DNA from: an uncultured Flavobacteriaceae bacterium
GTDB lineage: Bacteria; Bacteroidota; Bacteroidia; Flavobacteriales; Flavobacteriaceae
NCBI GenBank assembly: GCA_947503005.1
Contig: CANNCA010000002.1
Location: 124,001 to 188,000, forward strand
Direction of reading: 5' to 3'
DNA length: 64,000 nucleotides
Position 1 is the first letter of the stretch; each line of letters opens with the position of its first letter. Shown here one piece after another: positions 42,242 to 51,345 of this stretch. The notes under the pieces were generated by a model. That model worked only from the letters and a program-made list of their open reading frames with translations, searched no databases and had not been told where the DNA came from. Made by a program: the position numbers and the translations under genes.

Positions 42242-42267
42242 ACCCATAAGAATATAATTTATCTTTA
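42238..42267 (+). promoter_or_regulatory. Candidate promoter of recN
   Basis: TTG at 42238-42240 lies across the stop codon of the DUF4835 gene and is followed after 19 bases by TATCTTTA at 42260-42267, one mismatch from TAnnTTTG. The predicted start of transcription is about 20 bases before the TTG start codon at 42290. recN may thus be controlled separately from coaBC. Confidence 0.5.
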
Positions 42268-42289
42268 CGGCAATCTTGAACTCGAAGTA

Positions 42290-43942
42290 TTGCTATCACA
42301 GCTTTCCATAAAGAATTATGCACTCATCGATTCGCTCGATGTCTCTTTTGCATCTGGTTTTACCTGTATCACGGGAGAAACGGGTGCGGGTAAATCTATT
42401 TTGTTAGGTGCTCTTTCATTGGTGCTCGGCAAACGGGCCGACTTGGGAGCATTACAAGACAAGGACTTAAAGTGCATTGTTGAAGCTGAGTTTCTGATAA
42501 AAAAATATGGCCTGAAATCTTTTTTTAAGGAAAATGATTTGGATTATGAGGATTTGACGATCATTCGTCGTGAAATTCTCCCAAGTGGCAAGTCGAGAGC
42601 TTTTATTAATGACACACCCATAACGTTAGATGTTTTGTCCCAACTGGGTAATCGTCTTATCGACGTGCATTCTCAACATCAAACTTTACAATTAGGAAAT
42701 AATGATTTTCAGATGAAAGTTATTGATGCTTTGGCGGATAATAAGAGCCTATTAAACGAGTATTCAGAAGGGTTGGAAGTTTATAGGAACATTACAAAAG
42801 AGCTTCAAGAACTACTTGATTTTCAGTTAAATGCGAACAAAGAACATGATTATAATAGTTTTCTGTTGAAGGAACTTGATGAAGCGCCATTAAAAATCGG
42901 TCTGCAGGAAGAATTGGAAGGTCAGTATGAGCAGTTGAATAATATGGAGAGCATTATCGAACAGCTTGCCAAAGGAGATCAATTGCTGAACGATGAACAA
43001 GTAGGTATTCTGAACTTAATATCAGAACTAAAACAGGTTGCAAATAAACTATCAAACTATGGTACTGATTATGTTGAATTGAATCAAAGGATACAATCCG
43101 TTTTCATTGAAATGGATGATATATCAACAGAGGTGCAATCTCTTCAAGAAGGCGCTGAGGCGAATCCCCAATTGCTCGAAACCATAAGCGGAAAACTACA
43201 GACCTTATTTGATTTGCAAAAAAAGCATGGTGTGAACGATATTTCCGAATTGATCGCCGTGCGGGATGTACTTACGGAGAAGGTAAGTGTGACCGAGAAT
43301 TTAGAATCCAATATTGAAAAAAAGGAGGCCGAACTTAGGGGTCAGGAGGAAAATTTGAATAAACTAACGTCTTCCTTAAATGAACGTAGAACAAAAGTAA
43401 TTCCAGAACTAAAAAAACAGTTAGAAACTAGCCTTTCTAAACTTGGAATGCCAAATGCCACTTTCAAAATAAACCTTAAGCCTTCCGATACTTTTAAGAC
43501 AAACGGAAAGGACGATTTGACCTTTCTCTTTTCCGCAAATAAAGGAACTGATTATGGCGAGTTGAAGAAAGTAGCCTCGGGCGGTGAGTTAAGCCGTATT
43601 ATGTTAACCATAAAGTCTATTTTGGCAAAATATGAGCAGCTTCCTACGATGATGTTCGATGAAATTGATACTGGGGTTTCTGGTGAAATATCGAATCGAA
43701 TGGGTGATATCATGCAAGAGATGAGTAATACAATGCAGGTATTTTCAATAACACATTTGCCGCAAGTGGCTTCCAAAGGAAATCATCACTTTAAAGTATT
43801 TAAGGTAGATGAAGCAAATGCAACCCGTACGAGAATGAAAAAATTAGGCGATGATGAGAGGGTAGTGGAGTTGGCAGAAATGTTAGGAGGTAAAGACCTT
43901 TCTGATTCGGCATTGGCGCATGCCAGACAACTGTTAAATTGA
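42290..43942 (+). CDS. recN: DNA repair protein RecN
   Basis: The 550-residue SMC-like ATPase takes part in double-strand break repair. It starts at TTG: no ATG precedes the conserved N-terminus LSQLSIKNYALIDSLDVSF. The ATP-binding head shows Walker A GETGAGKSILLG (about residues 31-42), two long coiled coils in the middle (about 155-360), and the C-terminal signature FLFSANKGTDYGELKKVASGGELSRIMLTIK and Walker B MMFDEIDTGVSGEI, then FSITHLPQVAS. Length is normal for the family. A terminator follows. Confidence 0.97.
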   Translation: MLSQLSIKNYALIDSLDVSFASGFTCITGETGAGKSILLGALSLVLGKRADLGALQDKDLKCIVEAEFLIKKYGLKSFFKENDLDYEDLTIIRREILPSGKSRAFINDTPITLDVLSQLGNRLIDVHSQHQTLQLGNNDFQMKVIDALADNKSLLNEYSEGLEVYRNITKELQELLDFQLNANKEHDYNSFLLKELDEAPLKIGLQEELEGQYEQLNNMESIIEQLAKGDQLLNDEQVGILNLISELKQVANKLSNYGTDYVELNQRIQSVFIEMDDISTEVQSLQEGAEANPQLLETISGKLQTLFDLQKKHGVNDISELIAVRDVLTEKVSVTENLESNIEKKEAELRGQEENLNKLTSSLNERRTKVIPELKKQLETSLSKLGMPNATFKINLKPSDTFKTNGKDDLTFLFSANKGTDYGELKKVASGGELSRIMLTIKSILAKYEQLPTMMFDEIDTGVSGEISNRMGDIMQEMSNTMQVFSITHLPQVASKGNHHFKVFKVDEANATRTRMKKLGDDERVVELAEMLGGKDLSDSALAHARQLLN

Positions 43943-43961
43943 AATCCTGATATCCAAACCC

Positions 43962-43984
43962 ATAACTCCAGAGGGTTATTTTTT
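43962..43984 (+). terminator. Terminator after recN
   Basis: ATAACTC (43962-43968) pairs with GGGTTAT (43973-43979, one G-T wobble) around CAGA, followed by a T tract to 43984. It is a short stem, but located 20 bases after the recN stop and before the fabI promoter. Confidence 0.6.
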
Positions 43985-44006
43985 GAATTTTAGAAAATCA
44001 ATTAGG

Positions 44007-44040
44007 TTGACTTTTCTGCCGAATATTTTAAATATCTTTG
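44007..44040 (+). promoter_or_regulatory. Promoter of fabI
   Basis: TTG at 44007-44009 and a perfect TATCTTTG (TAnnTTTG) at 44033-44040 are separated by 23 bases. The -7 element overlaps the alternative TTG start at 44038, which therefore cannot be in the mRNA; translation must begin at ATG 44071. Confidence 0.65.
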
Positions 44041-44070
44041 AAACTTCATAAATCCAACAATTCTAAGAAC

Positions 44071-44883
44071 ATGTCATATAACTTACTAAAGGGAAAAAGG
44101 GGAATTATTTTTGGAGCTCTTGATGAAAATTCGATCGCTTGGAAAACAGCCGAACGTGTACATGCCGAAGGTGGAACTTTCGTATTGACCAATGCACCCG
44201 TTGCCATGAGAATGGGTCAAATCAAGGTTTTGGCCAATAAAACCGGTTCTGAGGTAATACCTGCCGACGCTACGAGTCAAGAAGATTTGGAAAACCTGGT
44301 CAGTAAGTCCGTGGAGATTCTAGGTGGTAAGTTAGATTTTGTACTACATTCTATAGGAATGTCGATAAATGTTCGAAAGGGTAGACATTATACCGATGAG
44401 AATTACGATTTTACCACAAAGGGATGGGATATTTCTTCTCTTTCTTTCCATCGGGTAATGCAATCCTTATACAAAGCGGATGCCATGAACGAGTGGGGCA
44501 GTATCGTGGCTTTGACCTATATGGCTGCTCAGCGAACATTCCCCGATTATAATGATATGGCCGACAATAAAGCGTATTTGGAATCGGTAGCACGTAGTTT
44601 TGGTTATTTCTTCGGAAAAGAAAAAAAGGTGCGTGTGAACACCATTTCACAATCTCCTACAGCTACAACCGCTGGTTCTGGCGTAAAAGGCTTTGATGGT
44701 TTCATCAGTTATGCCGAAAAAATGTCGCCGCTAGGCAATGCAACTGCGCAAGACTGTGCTGATTATACGGTATCGTTATTTTCCGATTTGACCAGAAAAG
44801 TAACGATGCAAAACCTTTTTCACGATGGCGGCTTCTCCAATACAGGGGTCAGTCAAGAGGTAATCGAACGTTTTTCCGAATAG
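44071..44883 (+). CDS. fabI: Enoyl-[acyl-carrier-protein] reductase (NADH)
   Basis: The 270-residue protein carries out the last reduction in each fatty acid elongation cycle. The start at 44071 is supported by the promoter position. The atypical SDR features of FabI are present: GIIFGALDENSIAWKTAERV (nucleotide-binding), LDFVLHSIGMSI, and the catalytic Tyr160-x6-Lys167 (YNDMADNK), with VNTISQSPTATTAGSGVKGF after it. Its upstream gene ends with a terminator, and a glycosyltransferase gene follows 47 bases later. This is the target of triclosan-type inhibitors in other bacteria. Confidence 0.97.
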   Translation: MSYNLLKGKRGIIFGALDENSIAWKTAERVHAEGGTFVLTNAPVAMRMGQIKVLANKTGSEVIPADATSQEDLENLVSKSVEILGGKLDFVLHSIGMSINVRKGRHYTDENYDFTTKGWDISSLSFHRVMQSLYKADAMNEWGSIVALTYMAAQRTFPDYNDMADNKAYLESVARSFGYFFGKEKKVRVNTISQSPTATTAGSGVKGFDGFISYAEKMSPLGNATAQDCADYTVSLFSDLTRKVTMQNLFHDGGFSNTGVSQEVIERFSE

Positions 44884-44930
44884 CTAAATAAAGACCTCGA
44901 GTTTTCTTTATTAGGTGTATTTTTAACACA

Positions 44931-45929
44931 ATGGACCTATTCTTTTCTTTTGTCATTCCCGTGTACAACAGACCTGATGAAATCAAGGAGTTGTTACAAA
45001 GTATGACAAATCAGTCGTATTCCAAGCCTTTCGAAGTGGTGATAGTGGAAGATGGCTCAACCATTCCTTCACGAGAGGTTGTGGCTGACTTTCAGAACGA
45101 ACTTTCAATTGCCTATTTTCAAAAATCGAATTCAGGACCCGGTGATTCCAGAAATTATGGAATGCAAAGGGCAAGGGGCAACTATTTCTTGATTCTTGAT
45201 TCCGATTGTGTTCTTCCTCCCGCTTATCTTAACACTGTAGATGAAGCTCTTCAAAAAACATATGTGGATTGCTTTGGTGGCCCTGATGCTGCACATGAAT
45301 CATTTAGTCTGGTACAGAAGGCAATCAATTATGCCATGACATCATTTTTAACAACCGGGGGTATCCGAGGAAACAAAAAGTCGGTAGATAAATTTCAACC
45401 CCGAAGCTTCAACATGGGTATTTCAAAAAAAGCATTTGAAGCCACAGGTGGATTTGGAAAGATACATCCAGGAGAAGATCCTGATTTGAGTATCCGTCTT
45501 TGGAATGAAGGTTTTTCAACCGCATTGATACCTGAAGCATTTGTTTATCATAAGCGTCGAATCGATTGGGGGCGTTTTTTTACACAGGTCTATAAATTCG
45601 GTACCGTAAGACCTATATTGAATAAATGGCATCCCAAAACCGCCAAAGCAACCTATTGGTTTCCAACACTCTTCTGTATTGGTTTTTTGGTAGCGTTGGT
45701 GCTATGGGCGGCTGGTATCGTATTGCCAATTCTTCTCTTTGCTTTTTACTTCGCACTAATCTTTATAGATTCATTCTTCAAAAACAAAAGCATTGCCATC
45801 GCTTTGCTATCTTTACTAGCAGTAGGCATTCAGTTTTTAGGCTACGGATTCGGATTTCTGAAGTCCTTTATGCTACTGGCATTTACGGGAAAGAAACCTC
45901 AAGAGCTCTTTCCTGAAGTTTTTTTTTGA
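44931..45929 (+). CDS. Membrane-linked family 2 glycosyltransferase
   Basis: The 332-residue protein has a GT2 domain (about 1-220): FVIPVYNRPDEIKELLQSM, VVIVEDGSTIPS, the nucleotide-sugar/metal motif ILDSDCVLPPAYL near residue 90, GGPDAAHESF, and the base-binding NMGISKKAFEATGGF with GEDPDLSIRLW. The C-terminal part has three membrane helices (about 240-325). Such enzymes add sugars to lipid-linked or surface polysaccharides. It is placed between fabI and the YbbR gene, possibly by read-through from fabI. The sugar substrate cannot be told. Confidence 0.9.
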   Translation: MDLFFSFVIPVYNRPDEIKELLQSMTNQSYSKPFEVVIVEDGSTIPSREVVADFQNELSIAYFQKSNSGPGDSRNYGMQRARGNYFLILDSDCVLPPAYLNTVDEALQKTYVDCFGGPDAAHESFSLVQKAINYAMTSFLTTGGIRGNKKSVDKFQPRSFNMGISKKAFEATGGFGKIHPGEDPDLSIRLWNEGFSTALIPEAFVYHKRRIDWGRFFTQVYKFGTVRPILNKWHPKTAKATYWFPTLFCIGFLVALVLWAAGIVLPILLFAFYFALIFIDSFFKNKSIAIALLSLLAVGIQFLGYGFGFLKSFMLLAFTGKKPQELFPEVFF

Positions 45930-45984
45930 TTTAGGTTGAACTAATTTAATATTCTGAGATTTGCTAGGGAAAATCCAAAAAGGA

Positions 45985-46923
45985 ATGAAGAAACGAAAAG
46001 TGAAGCTCTTTTTCGTTTTTTTAGTATGCTCGTTCTTTGCTTGGTTTATAAGTAATTTATCCGAATCATTTACGAGCAATACTACCTTTGACCTAAATTT
46101 TATTGGTGTTCCCGAGAACAAAATGCTCCTAAGCGCTTCCAAAGAAAAACTAGATGTAAAACTTGAAGCAGTGGGGTTCCAGTTTCTTCGATTCAATTTT
46201 AATACTAAGACAGTTGATATTGATTTGTCGAAAGTAAATAAGTCAACTGGACGGTATTTTGTCACAAAGAATCAGTATCAGAAACAAATCGAAAAACAGT
46301 TATCAAGCTCTATGCAATTAGTTCAAATTGTCGATGACACTTTATTTTTTGATTTCAGTGAGGTCATAACAAAAGAATTGCCGGTAGAGCCAGTCTTGGA
46401 AATGACTTTTAAGCAGAATTATATACTCGACGGAAAAGTAAAAGTAGATCCCGCTACCATAAGTTTAACGGGGCCTGTTGATGAGGTCGCTTCAGTTTCC
46501 TTGCTAAAAACCCCTAAAATTGAATTGACGGATTTGTCTTCTGATTTCTCACGAACTGCAATGGTCATTACACCAGATACGTTGCTCAATTCGAGTTTTT
46601 CAGGTGAAAGGGTAACCGTAAGTGGTAAGGTCTCAAGATTTTCCGAAAAAATTATTAAGGTACCGGTACAAGTATTGAATCTTCCAAAAAATATGAACAT
46701 CACGACCTTTCCCGAAGAAGTTGAAATATTGTGCAAAGCTAAACTGAGTGATTTGAAAAAAATGAGTAGCGGTGATTTCAAAGTTGTCGCTGATTATAAT
46801 GAGGTCATTAAAGCAAATGAAAAGACCAATAAATTATCGGTCACTTTACAAATGACACCCGAGAACATTTTTGGAGCCAATTTGATTCAGAATCAGGTAG
46901 CGTATATACTAAGAAAAAAGTGA
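45985..46923 (+). CDS. YbbR-domain membrane protein (CdaR-like)
   Basis: I chose ATG at 45985 (312 residues, KKRKVKLFFVFLVCSFFAWFISNL), giving one N-terminal membrane helix; a TTG at 45961 is an alternative. The large extracytoplasmic part has YbbR-type beta repeats (FDLNFIGVPENKMLL, KLEAVGFQFLRFN, KVDPATISLTGPVDEVASVSLLKTPKIEL in parts, and KVPVQVLNLPKNMNITTFPEEVEI). In Firmicutes YbbR proteins (CdaR) regulate the diadenylate cyclase CdaA; no cyclase gene is in this window. The stop overlaps the coaE ATG (TGATG). Confidence 0.88.
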   Translation: MKKRKVKLFFVFLVCSFFAWFISNLSESFTSNTTFDLNFIGVPENKMLLSASKEKLDVKLEAVGFQFLRFNFNTKTVDIDLSKVNKSTGRYFVTKNQYQKQIEKQLSSSMQLVQIVDDTLFFDFSEVITKELPVEPVLEMTFKQNYILDGKVKVDPATISLTGPVDEVASVSLLKTPKIELTDLSSDFSRTAMVITPDTLLNSSFSGERVTVSGKVSRFSEKIIKVPVQVLNLPKNMNITTFPEEVEILCKAKLSDLKKMSSGDFKVVADYNEVIKANEKTNKLSVTLQMTPENIFGANLIQNQVAYILRKK

Positions 46924-47504
46924 TGATAGTTGGTTTAACAGGAGGAATAGGAAGCGGTAAAACTACAGTTGCCCATTTTTTCGTTGAATTGGGAGTACCC
47001 GTATATAATTCCGATGAAGAGGCGAAACAGTTAATGGTAGCCTCTAAACACGTGAAAAAAGCCATAATCGAACTATTGGGTAAAAAAGCGTACAAAGGAA
47101 AAAAGTTAAACAAAAAGTACATTTCAGCACAAATCTTCAATGATGTGTCACTATTGGAAAAAATGAATGAAATCGTACATCCTGCGGTCAAGAAAGATTT
47201 TTTAGCTTGGGCAAAAAGGCAAAAAGCACCATACGTAATTCAGGAAACTGCATTGATATTCGAAAATTCGAAACAAGATTTTTACGATTTCGTTATTTTG
47301 GTCACTGCGCCACTGAGCACGCGTATTGAACGAGTTATTCAGCGTGATGGTTCTTCTAAAAATGATGTTTTGAATAGGTTGCAAAATCAACTCGATGATA
47401 AAGAAAAAATACCACTTTCAGATTATGTGCTCGAGAACATTGAGCTGTCAAAAACGAGATTGAAAGTAGAGGAGATACATAAGGCTCTCCTTGACAATAG
47501 TTAG
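46923..47504 (+). CDS. coaE: Dephospho-CoA kinase
   Basis: The 193-residue enzyme phosphorylates dephospho-CoA, the last step of coenzyme A synthesis. I use ATG at 46923; a GTG directly before it is less likely. The P-loop is GLTGGIGSGKTTVA (residues 4-17), followed by VPVYNSDEEAKQL with the conserved Asp, VHPAVKKDF, QETALIFENS and TAPLSTRIERVIQRDG. The length is normal. It forms an overlapping pair with the YbbR gene. coaBC, the earlier step, lies 5.6 kb upstream. Confidence 0.96.
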   Translation: MIVGLTGGIGSGKTTVAHFFVELGVPVYNSDEEAKQLMVASKHVKKAIIELLGKKAYKGKKLNKKYISAQIFNDVSLLEKMNEIVHPAVKKDFLAWAKRQKAPYVIQETALIFENSKQDFYDFVILVTAPLSTRIERVIQRDGSSKNDVLNRLQNQLDDKEKIPLSDYVLENIELSKTRLKVEEIHKALLDNS

Positions 47505-47588
47505 TGTTTCGGAATTTTTTTAACATTTTTGTTAAGGTTTGGTTAAACGTAGAATGTGCAAGTGCTTTAATCTTTAATTTAGCTACAG

Positions 47589-49169
47589 ATGAATAAGAGG
47601 TTGTTTGTTCTACTAGTGATTTTCATGAGCCTCTCACTTATTGGAATCATCTTCGTTCAGGGCTATTGGTTCAAACAGTCTGTAGAAGACAAAGAAGAAC
47701 AGTTTTCCAATACAGTAACTCAGGTGTTAAATAAGGTCACTGATAAGATCGAAGCACGGGAACGAAAGGACTATTCCGACCGTTATTTAAGTAGAATAGA
47801 TAGTATAGGCGAGTTTAAAGGTTCGAACTTTACTAATTTCTTTTTTGTAAATAGGGATGTAAATTCCGATGAGATTCGTTTGTACGAACACGGAATTCTC
47901 GAAGAAAAATATAACATCGCATCAACGTTCTTTGACAATACGAATACGACTGATAGTACCATAGTCAAAAATTTTACCAGTAAGCGCACCACTACTATTC
48001 TGAAAGAAGATTTTGGTCTCGATGGCAGTTCTTACCGATTGTCTCCAAGCCAAAAACTGGAAAAAGTTGGAGGACTTACCGCCATTGAAAAAGCGCAATT
48101 CGAGGATGTATTTAGTGAGGCAGCAAAAAAACATCCCATTCACCAAAGGGTTTCAAAGCAGGAAATTGAATTACGCTTGAATCAAGAATTGCAAAATCAA
48201 GGAATTGATATTGACTATGAATATGGTATCTACAGTAACGGATTGCCGACTAAGGTTAAATCAAAACGGTTCAAATATGCGAAGACCGGCCTTTTTGAAG
48301 CCCCAATTTTTAAGGATAGTGAGGGTTATTCAGATTTTTCGCTACTGATTTCTTTCCCTAAGAAGAAGAGTTTTTTGATACGTGAGATATTAGTAATGGG
48401 TTTGTTATCGATTTTATTTACCCTGGTCATTGTTGCCTCTTATACAGGAGCGATATATCAACTGATTAGGCAGAAGCAGATTTCAGAGATAAAAACCGAT
48501 TTCATCAATAATATGACACATGAATTCAAAACGCCTATTGCGACAATTAATCTAGCGGTCGAGGCAATTAGAAACCCTAAAGTCATTGGTGACACCGAAA
48601 AAGTACAGCGTTACCTGCAGATGATTCGAGACGAGAACAAAAGAATGCATGCACAAGTTGAGAATGTACTGCGCATTTCAAAGTTGGAAAAGAACCAACT
48701 AGATATCCGTAAGGATAGGGTTGATGTACACGACATAGTTCAAGATGCGATAGCACACATTGAACTAATAGTTGCAGATCGGGGTGGTTATGTAGATTTA
48801 CATCTTGAAGCCGATAGATCGGAGGTTTTGGCGAATGAAATGCATTTTACCAACGTCATTGTAAATATTTTGGACAATGCTATTAAATATTCTCCCGAAG
48901 CACCGAAAATCGATGTTTTTACAGAGTTGGCAAAAAATTATATTATAATTAAAATACAGGATCAAGGAGCTGGAATGAGCAAGGCGGTTCTAAAAAAAGT
49001 TTTTGAGAAGTTTTACCGTGAGCACACGGGGGATATACACAATGTTAAAGGGCATGGTTTAGGCTTGGCCTACGTAAAAAAAATAGTAGATGATCACCAA
49101 GGTGAGGTTTATGCAGAAAGTGAAAAAGGAAAAGGAAGCACTTTCTATATTAAACTGCCTTTAATTTAA
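47589..49169 (+). CDS. Membrane sensor histidine kinase
   Basis: The 526-residue kinase has a first membrane helix at about 5-26, a periplasmic sensor region of about 230 residues without a domain I can name, a second helix at about 267-290 (EILVMGLLSILFTLVIVASY), the DHp domain with phospho-acceptor His in NNMTHEFKTPIATINLAVEAI (about 310-330), and the ATPase domain with VNILDNAIKYSPEAP (N box), IQDQGAGMSK (G1) and GHGLGLAYVKKI (G2). It is followed 5 bases later by its response regulator. The architecture resembles RprX-type kinases of Bacteroides. The signal is unknown. Confidence 0.95.
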   Translation: MNKRLFVLLVIFMSLSLIGIIFVQGYWFKQSVEDKEEQFSNTVTQVLNKVTDKIEARERKDYSDRYLSRIDSIGEFKGSNFTNFFFVNRDVNSDEIRLYEHGILEEKYNIASTFFDNTNTTDSTIVKNFTSKRTTTILKEDFGLDGSSYRLSPSQKLEKVGGLTAIEKAQFEDVFSEAAKKHPIHQRVSKQEIELRLNQELQNQGIDIDYEYGIYSNGLPTKVKSKRFKYAKTGLFEAPIFKDSEGYSDFSLLISFPKKKSFLIREILVMGLLSILFTLVIVASYTGAIYQLIRQKQISEIKTDFINNMTHEFKTPIATINLAVEAIRNPKVIGDTEKVQRYLQMIRDENKRMHAQVENVLRISKLEKNQLDIRKDRVDVHDIVQDAIAHIELIVADRGGYVDLHLEADRSEVLANEMHFTNVIVNILDNAIKYSPEAPKIDVFTELAKNYIIIKIQDQGAGMSKAVLKKVFEKFYREHTGDIHNVKGHGLGLAYVKKIVDDHQGEVYAESEKGKGSTFYIKLPLI

Positions 49170-49174
49170 ATTTT

Positions 49175-49882
49175 ATGGAGACGATAAACAAGAAAATACT
49201 TTTAGTGGAGGATGACCCAAACTTTGGTATCGTGCTAAAGGATTATTTGTCAATGAACGATTTTGATGTAACTCTTGCCAAAAATGGAATGGAAGGTTTT
49301 GAGAAATTCAAGAAGGACAATTATGACATCTGTATATTAGATGTAATGATGCCCTATAAAGATGGTTTCACTCTTGCTAAGGAAATACGTGAAAAGAATG
49401 AGAATGTCCCCATTGTGTTCCTTACTGCTAAAACAATGAAAGAGGATGTTTTAAAGGGATATAAAGCAGGGGCTGATGATTATTTGAATAAACCCTTTGA
49501 TTCTGAGGTACTTTTAATGAAATTGAAAGCCATACTTCAGAGAAAAGCTTCCAATTCATTGGCAGATAGTAGAAAATTCGAGTTTCAAATTGGTGGATTT
49601 CATCTGAATTCCAAGCTTCGCTTTTTGAAATATAAGGATACTGAGGCGATTAAACTTTCTCCTAAAGAAAACGAGCTTTTGCGACTTTTGGCCTTGCATG
49701 AAAATGATTTGATGCCCCGAGAATTGGCACTTACTAAAATATGGAGGGATGATAACTACTTTACTTCAAGAAGTATGGATGTGTACATCGCCAAACTCAG
49801 AAAGTATCTTAAAGTAGATCCTACCGTAGAAATATTGAATATTCATGGAGAAGGATTTAGATTGGTCGTAAAAAACGAGTAA
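49175..49882 (+). CDS. OmpR-family response regulator
   Basis: The 235-residue regulator pairs with the kinase just upstream. The receiver domain (about 1-120) shows ILLVEDDPNFGIVLKDYL, phospho-acceptor D56 in DICILDVMMPYKDGF, VFLTAKTMKEDV and KPFD. The C-terminal winged helix (about 135-235) contains KLSPKENELLRLLALHEN, LALTKIWRDDNYFTSRSMDVYIAKLRKYL (in two parts) and the wing GEGFRLVVK. It binds DNA as a dimer. It ends before a bidirectional terminator. The target genes are not shown by the sequence. Confidence 0.96.
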   Translation: METINKKILLVEDDPNFGIVLKDYLSMNDFDVTLAKNGMEGFEKFKKDNYDICILDVMMPYKDGFTLAKEIREKNENVPIVFLTAKTMKEDVLKGYKAGADDYLNKPFDSEVLLMKLKAILQRKASNSLADSRKFEFQIGGFHLNSKLRFLKYKDTEAIKLSPKENELLRLLALHENDLMPRELALTKIWRDDNYFTSRSMDVYIAKLRKYLKVDPTVEILNIHGEGFRLVVKNE

Positions 49883-49904
49883 ACAAGTTTAAATTAAAAA
49901 TTAT

Positions 49905-49937
49905 AAAAAGCTCTAACTTTATTATTGGGGCTTTTTT
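49905..49937. terminator. Bidirectional terminator between regulator and gluconokinase genes
   Basis: AAAAAGCTC (49905-49913) pairs with GGGCTTTTT (49928-49936, one G-T wobble) around a 14-base loop. T runs follow on both strands, so it can end the regulator transcript and the opposite gluconokinase transcript. The gluconokinase stop codon lies within the hairpin. Confidence 0.78.
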
Positions 49938-50428
49938 ACTTTGAAATCTGCTAAGATTTTAGAAACAATTTGTTCGGGACTTTGTACAATTGATACTGAT
50001 ATGGCATCTAAGGGAACCTCGAGAGCGCAAAACTGTGAGTCCAGTAGGCCAGGCGGCATAAAATGGCCTTTTCGTTTTTCCAGTCTTTTTGAAATTTGTT
50101 CTTTGCTGCCATCTAAAAAAACAAACTCCATTTGAGTTTCAAGATCTTCAATTAGACTATTGCGATATGCCTTTTTTAAAGCGGAGCAAGCAATTACTGC
50201 TCCAAAATCTTTATTTTCCTTGGCTAGTAAATTAAGTCGTTTCAACCAACCCTCGCGATCTGCGTCGTTTAACGGAATTCCATTAGACATTTTTATTACA
50301 TTCTCTTCAGGATGAAAGTCGTCCCCATCAAAAAATGGAAACTTGAACTGTTCCGCGAGTAATTTCCCTATGGTTGATTTTCCGCAACCCGAAACACCCA
50401 TTACAATAAATATCGGAGGTCTTTTCAT
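49922..50428 (-). CDS. gntK: Gluconokinase (GntK family)
   Basis: The 168-residue kinase phosphorylates gluconate to 6-phosphogluconate. The P-loop is VMGVSGCGKSTIGKLLAEQF, then FFDGDDFHPEENVIKMSNGIPLNDADREGWL with the substrate-contact residues, ACSALKKAYR, VFLDGSKEQISKRLEKRKGHFMPPGLLDSQF. These are the signatures of the GntK/IdnK family, and the length is normal. It is the last gene of a long minus-strand operon. It overlaps miaA by 4 bases, so expression is coupled. Confidence 0.93.
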   Translation of the reverse strand: MKRPPIFIVMGVSGCGKSTIGKLLAEQFKFPFFDGDDFHPEENVIKMSNGIPLNDADREGWLKRLNLLAKENKDFGAVIACSALKKAYRNSLIEDLETQMEFVFLDGSKEQISKRLEKRKGHFMPPGLLDSQFCALEVPLDAISVSIVQSPEQIVSKILADFKVKKPQ

Positions 50429-51345
50429 TGGTTGCTGGGTATCATTTGTTCTTCTATCTTTTTTATCACTTGGGGTAAGCCATCATCATAGGCTACCCAA
50501 AGTGTATTTTCATTTTTTCGAAACCAGGTCAGTTGTCGTTTGGCAAATCGTCTAGTGTTCTTTTTGATTTCTGCAATGGCGAATTCAAGTGTCCATTTAC
50601 CATCGAAATATTTGAATAGTTCTTTATATCCCACGGTATTAAGGGCGTTAAGTGCTTTGTGCTGGTAAACAGATTTAGCCTCGTCTATAAGCCCTTGTTC
50701 GATCATTAAATCTACTCTCATATTGATTCGTTCATAAATGATTTCCCGTGGCGCTGTTATACCAATGCTGATTGTTTGAAATGGTCTTTGAGTGTATTCT
50801 TTTTTCAAAAAAGAGGAGTAGGGTTTTCCTGATCCGATACAAACCTCGAGGGCTCTTATCAGCCGGTGCGGGTTACCTAAGTCTACCACCTGGTAATAGG
50901 TTGGGTCATGTTTTTTTAACGCATCCTGCAAATATTGAACCCCCTTTTCTTCATATGCCTTGTTTAATTTTATCCGCATATTTGGGTCGATTTCTGGGAA
51001 TTCGTCTAATCCCTTAACTACAGCATCCATATAAAGTCCGCTTCCGCCAACCATTATAACAAAATTTTTCGTAGCGTAAATAGATTCCAATTTTTTGATG
51101 GCATCTTTCTCAAAATCCCCAACGTTGTACTTTTCGAAGATGCTTTTATGTTGAATGAAATGGTGTTTGGCACTTTTCAATTCTTCTTCAGAAGGTACAG
51201 CCGTACCAATGCACAACTCTTTATAAAATTGTCGCGAATCTGCAGAAATTATCTCGGTATTAAAATGATTTGCAAGGGCAATAGCGAGTGAGGTTTTGCC
51301 AATCGCCGTTGGACCAACTATGGAAACAAGTATATTTGAAGTCAC
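50425..51345 (-). CDS. miaA: tRNA dimethylallyltransferase
   Basis: The 306-residue enzyme adds a dimethylallyl group to A37 of tRNAs that read codons starting with U. The signature is at the N-terminus: VGPTAIGKTSLAIALANHF (P-loop) followed by EIISADSRQFYKELCIGTAVPSEEEL. GGSGLYMDAVVKGL, YKELFKYFDGKWTLEFAIAEIKKNTRRFAKRQLTWFRK (read in parts) close the enzyme with its tRNA-binding helices. Length is normal. Overlaps of 4 bases on both sides tie it to the gluconokinase and ion-channel genes. Confidence 0.97.
   Translation of the reverse strand: MTSNILVSIVGPTAIGKTSLAIALANHFNTEIISADSRQFYKELCIGTAVPSEEELKSAKHHFIQHKSIFEKYNVGDFEKDAIKKLESIYATKNFVIMVGGSGLYMDAVVKGLDEFPEIDPNMRIKLNKAYEEKGVQYLQDALKKHDPTYYQVVDLGNPHRLIRALEVCIGSGKPYSSFLKKEYTQRPFQTISIGITAPREIIYERINMRVDLMIEQGLIDEAKSVYQHKALNALNTVGYKELFKYFDGKWTLEFAIAEIKKNTRRFAKRQLTWFRKNENTLWVAYDDGLPQVIKKIEEQMIPSNQ

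Noticed and set aside
44887-44912. AATAAAGA/TCTTTATT inverted repeat after fabI
   Set aside because: The stem is AT-only with a 10-base loop and only a weak T tract after it; not enough for a terminator call.
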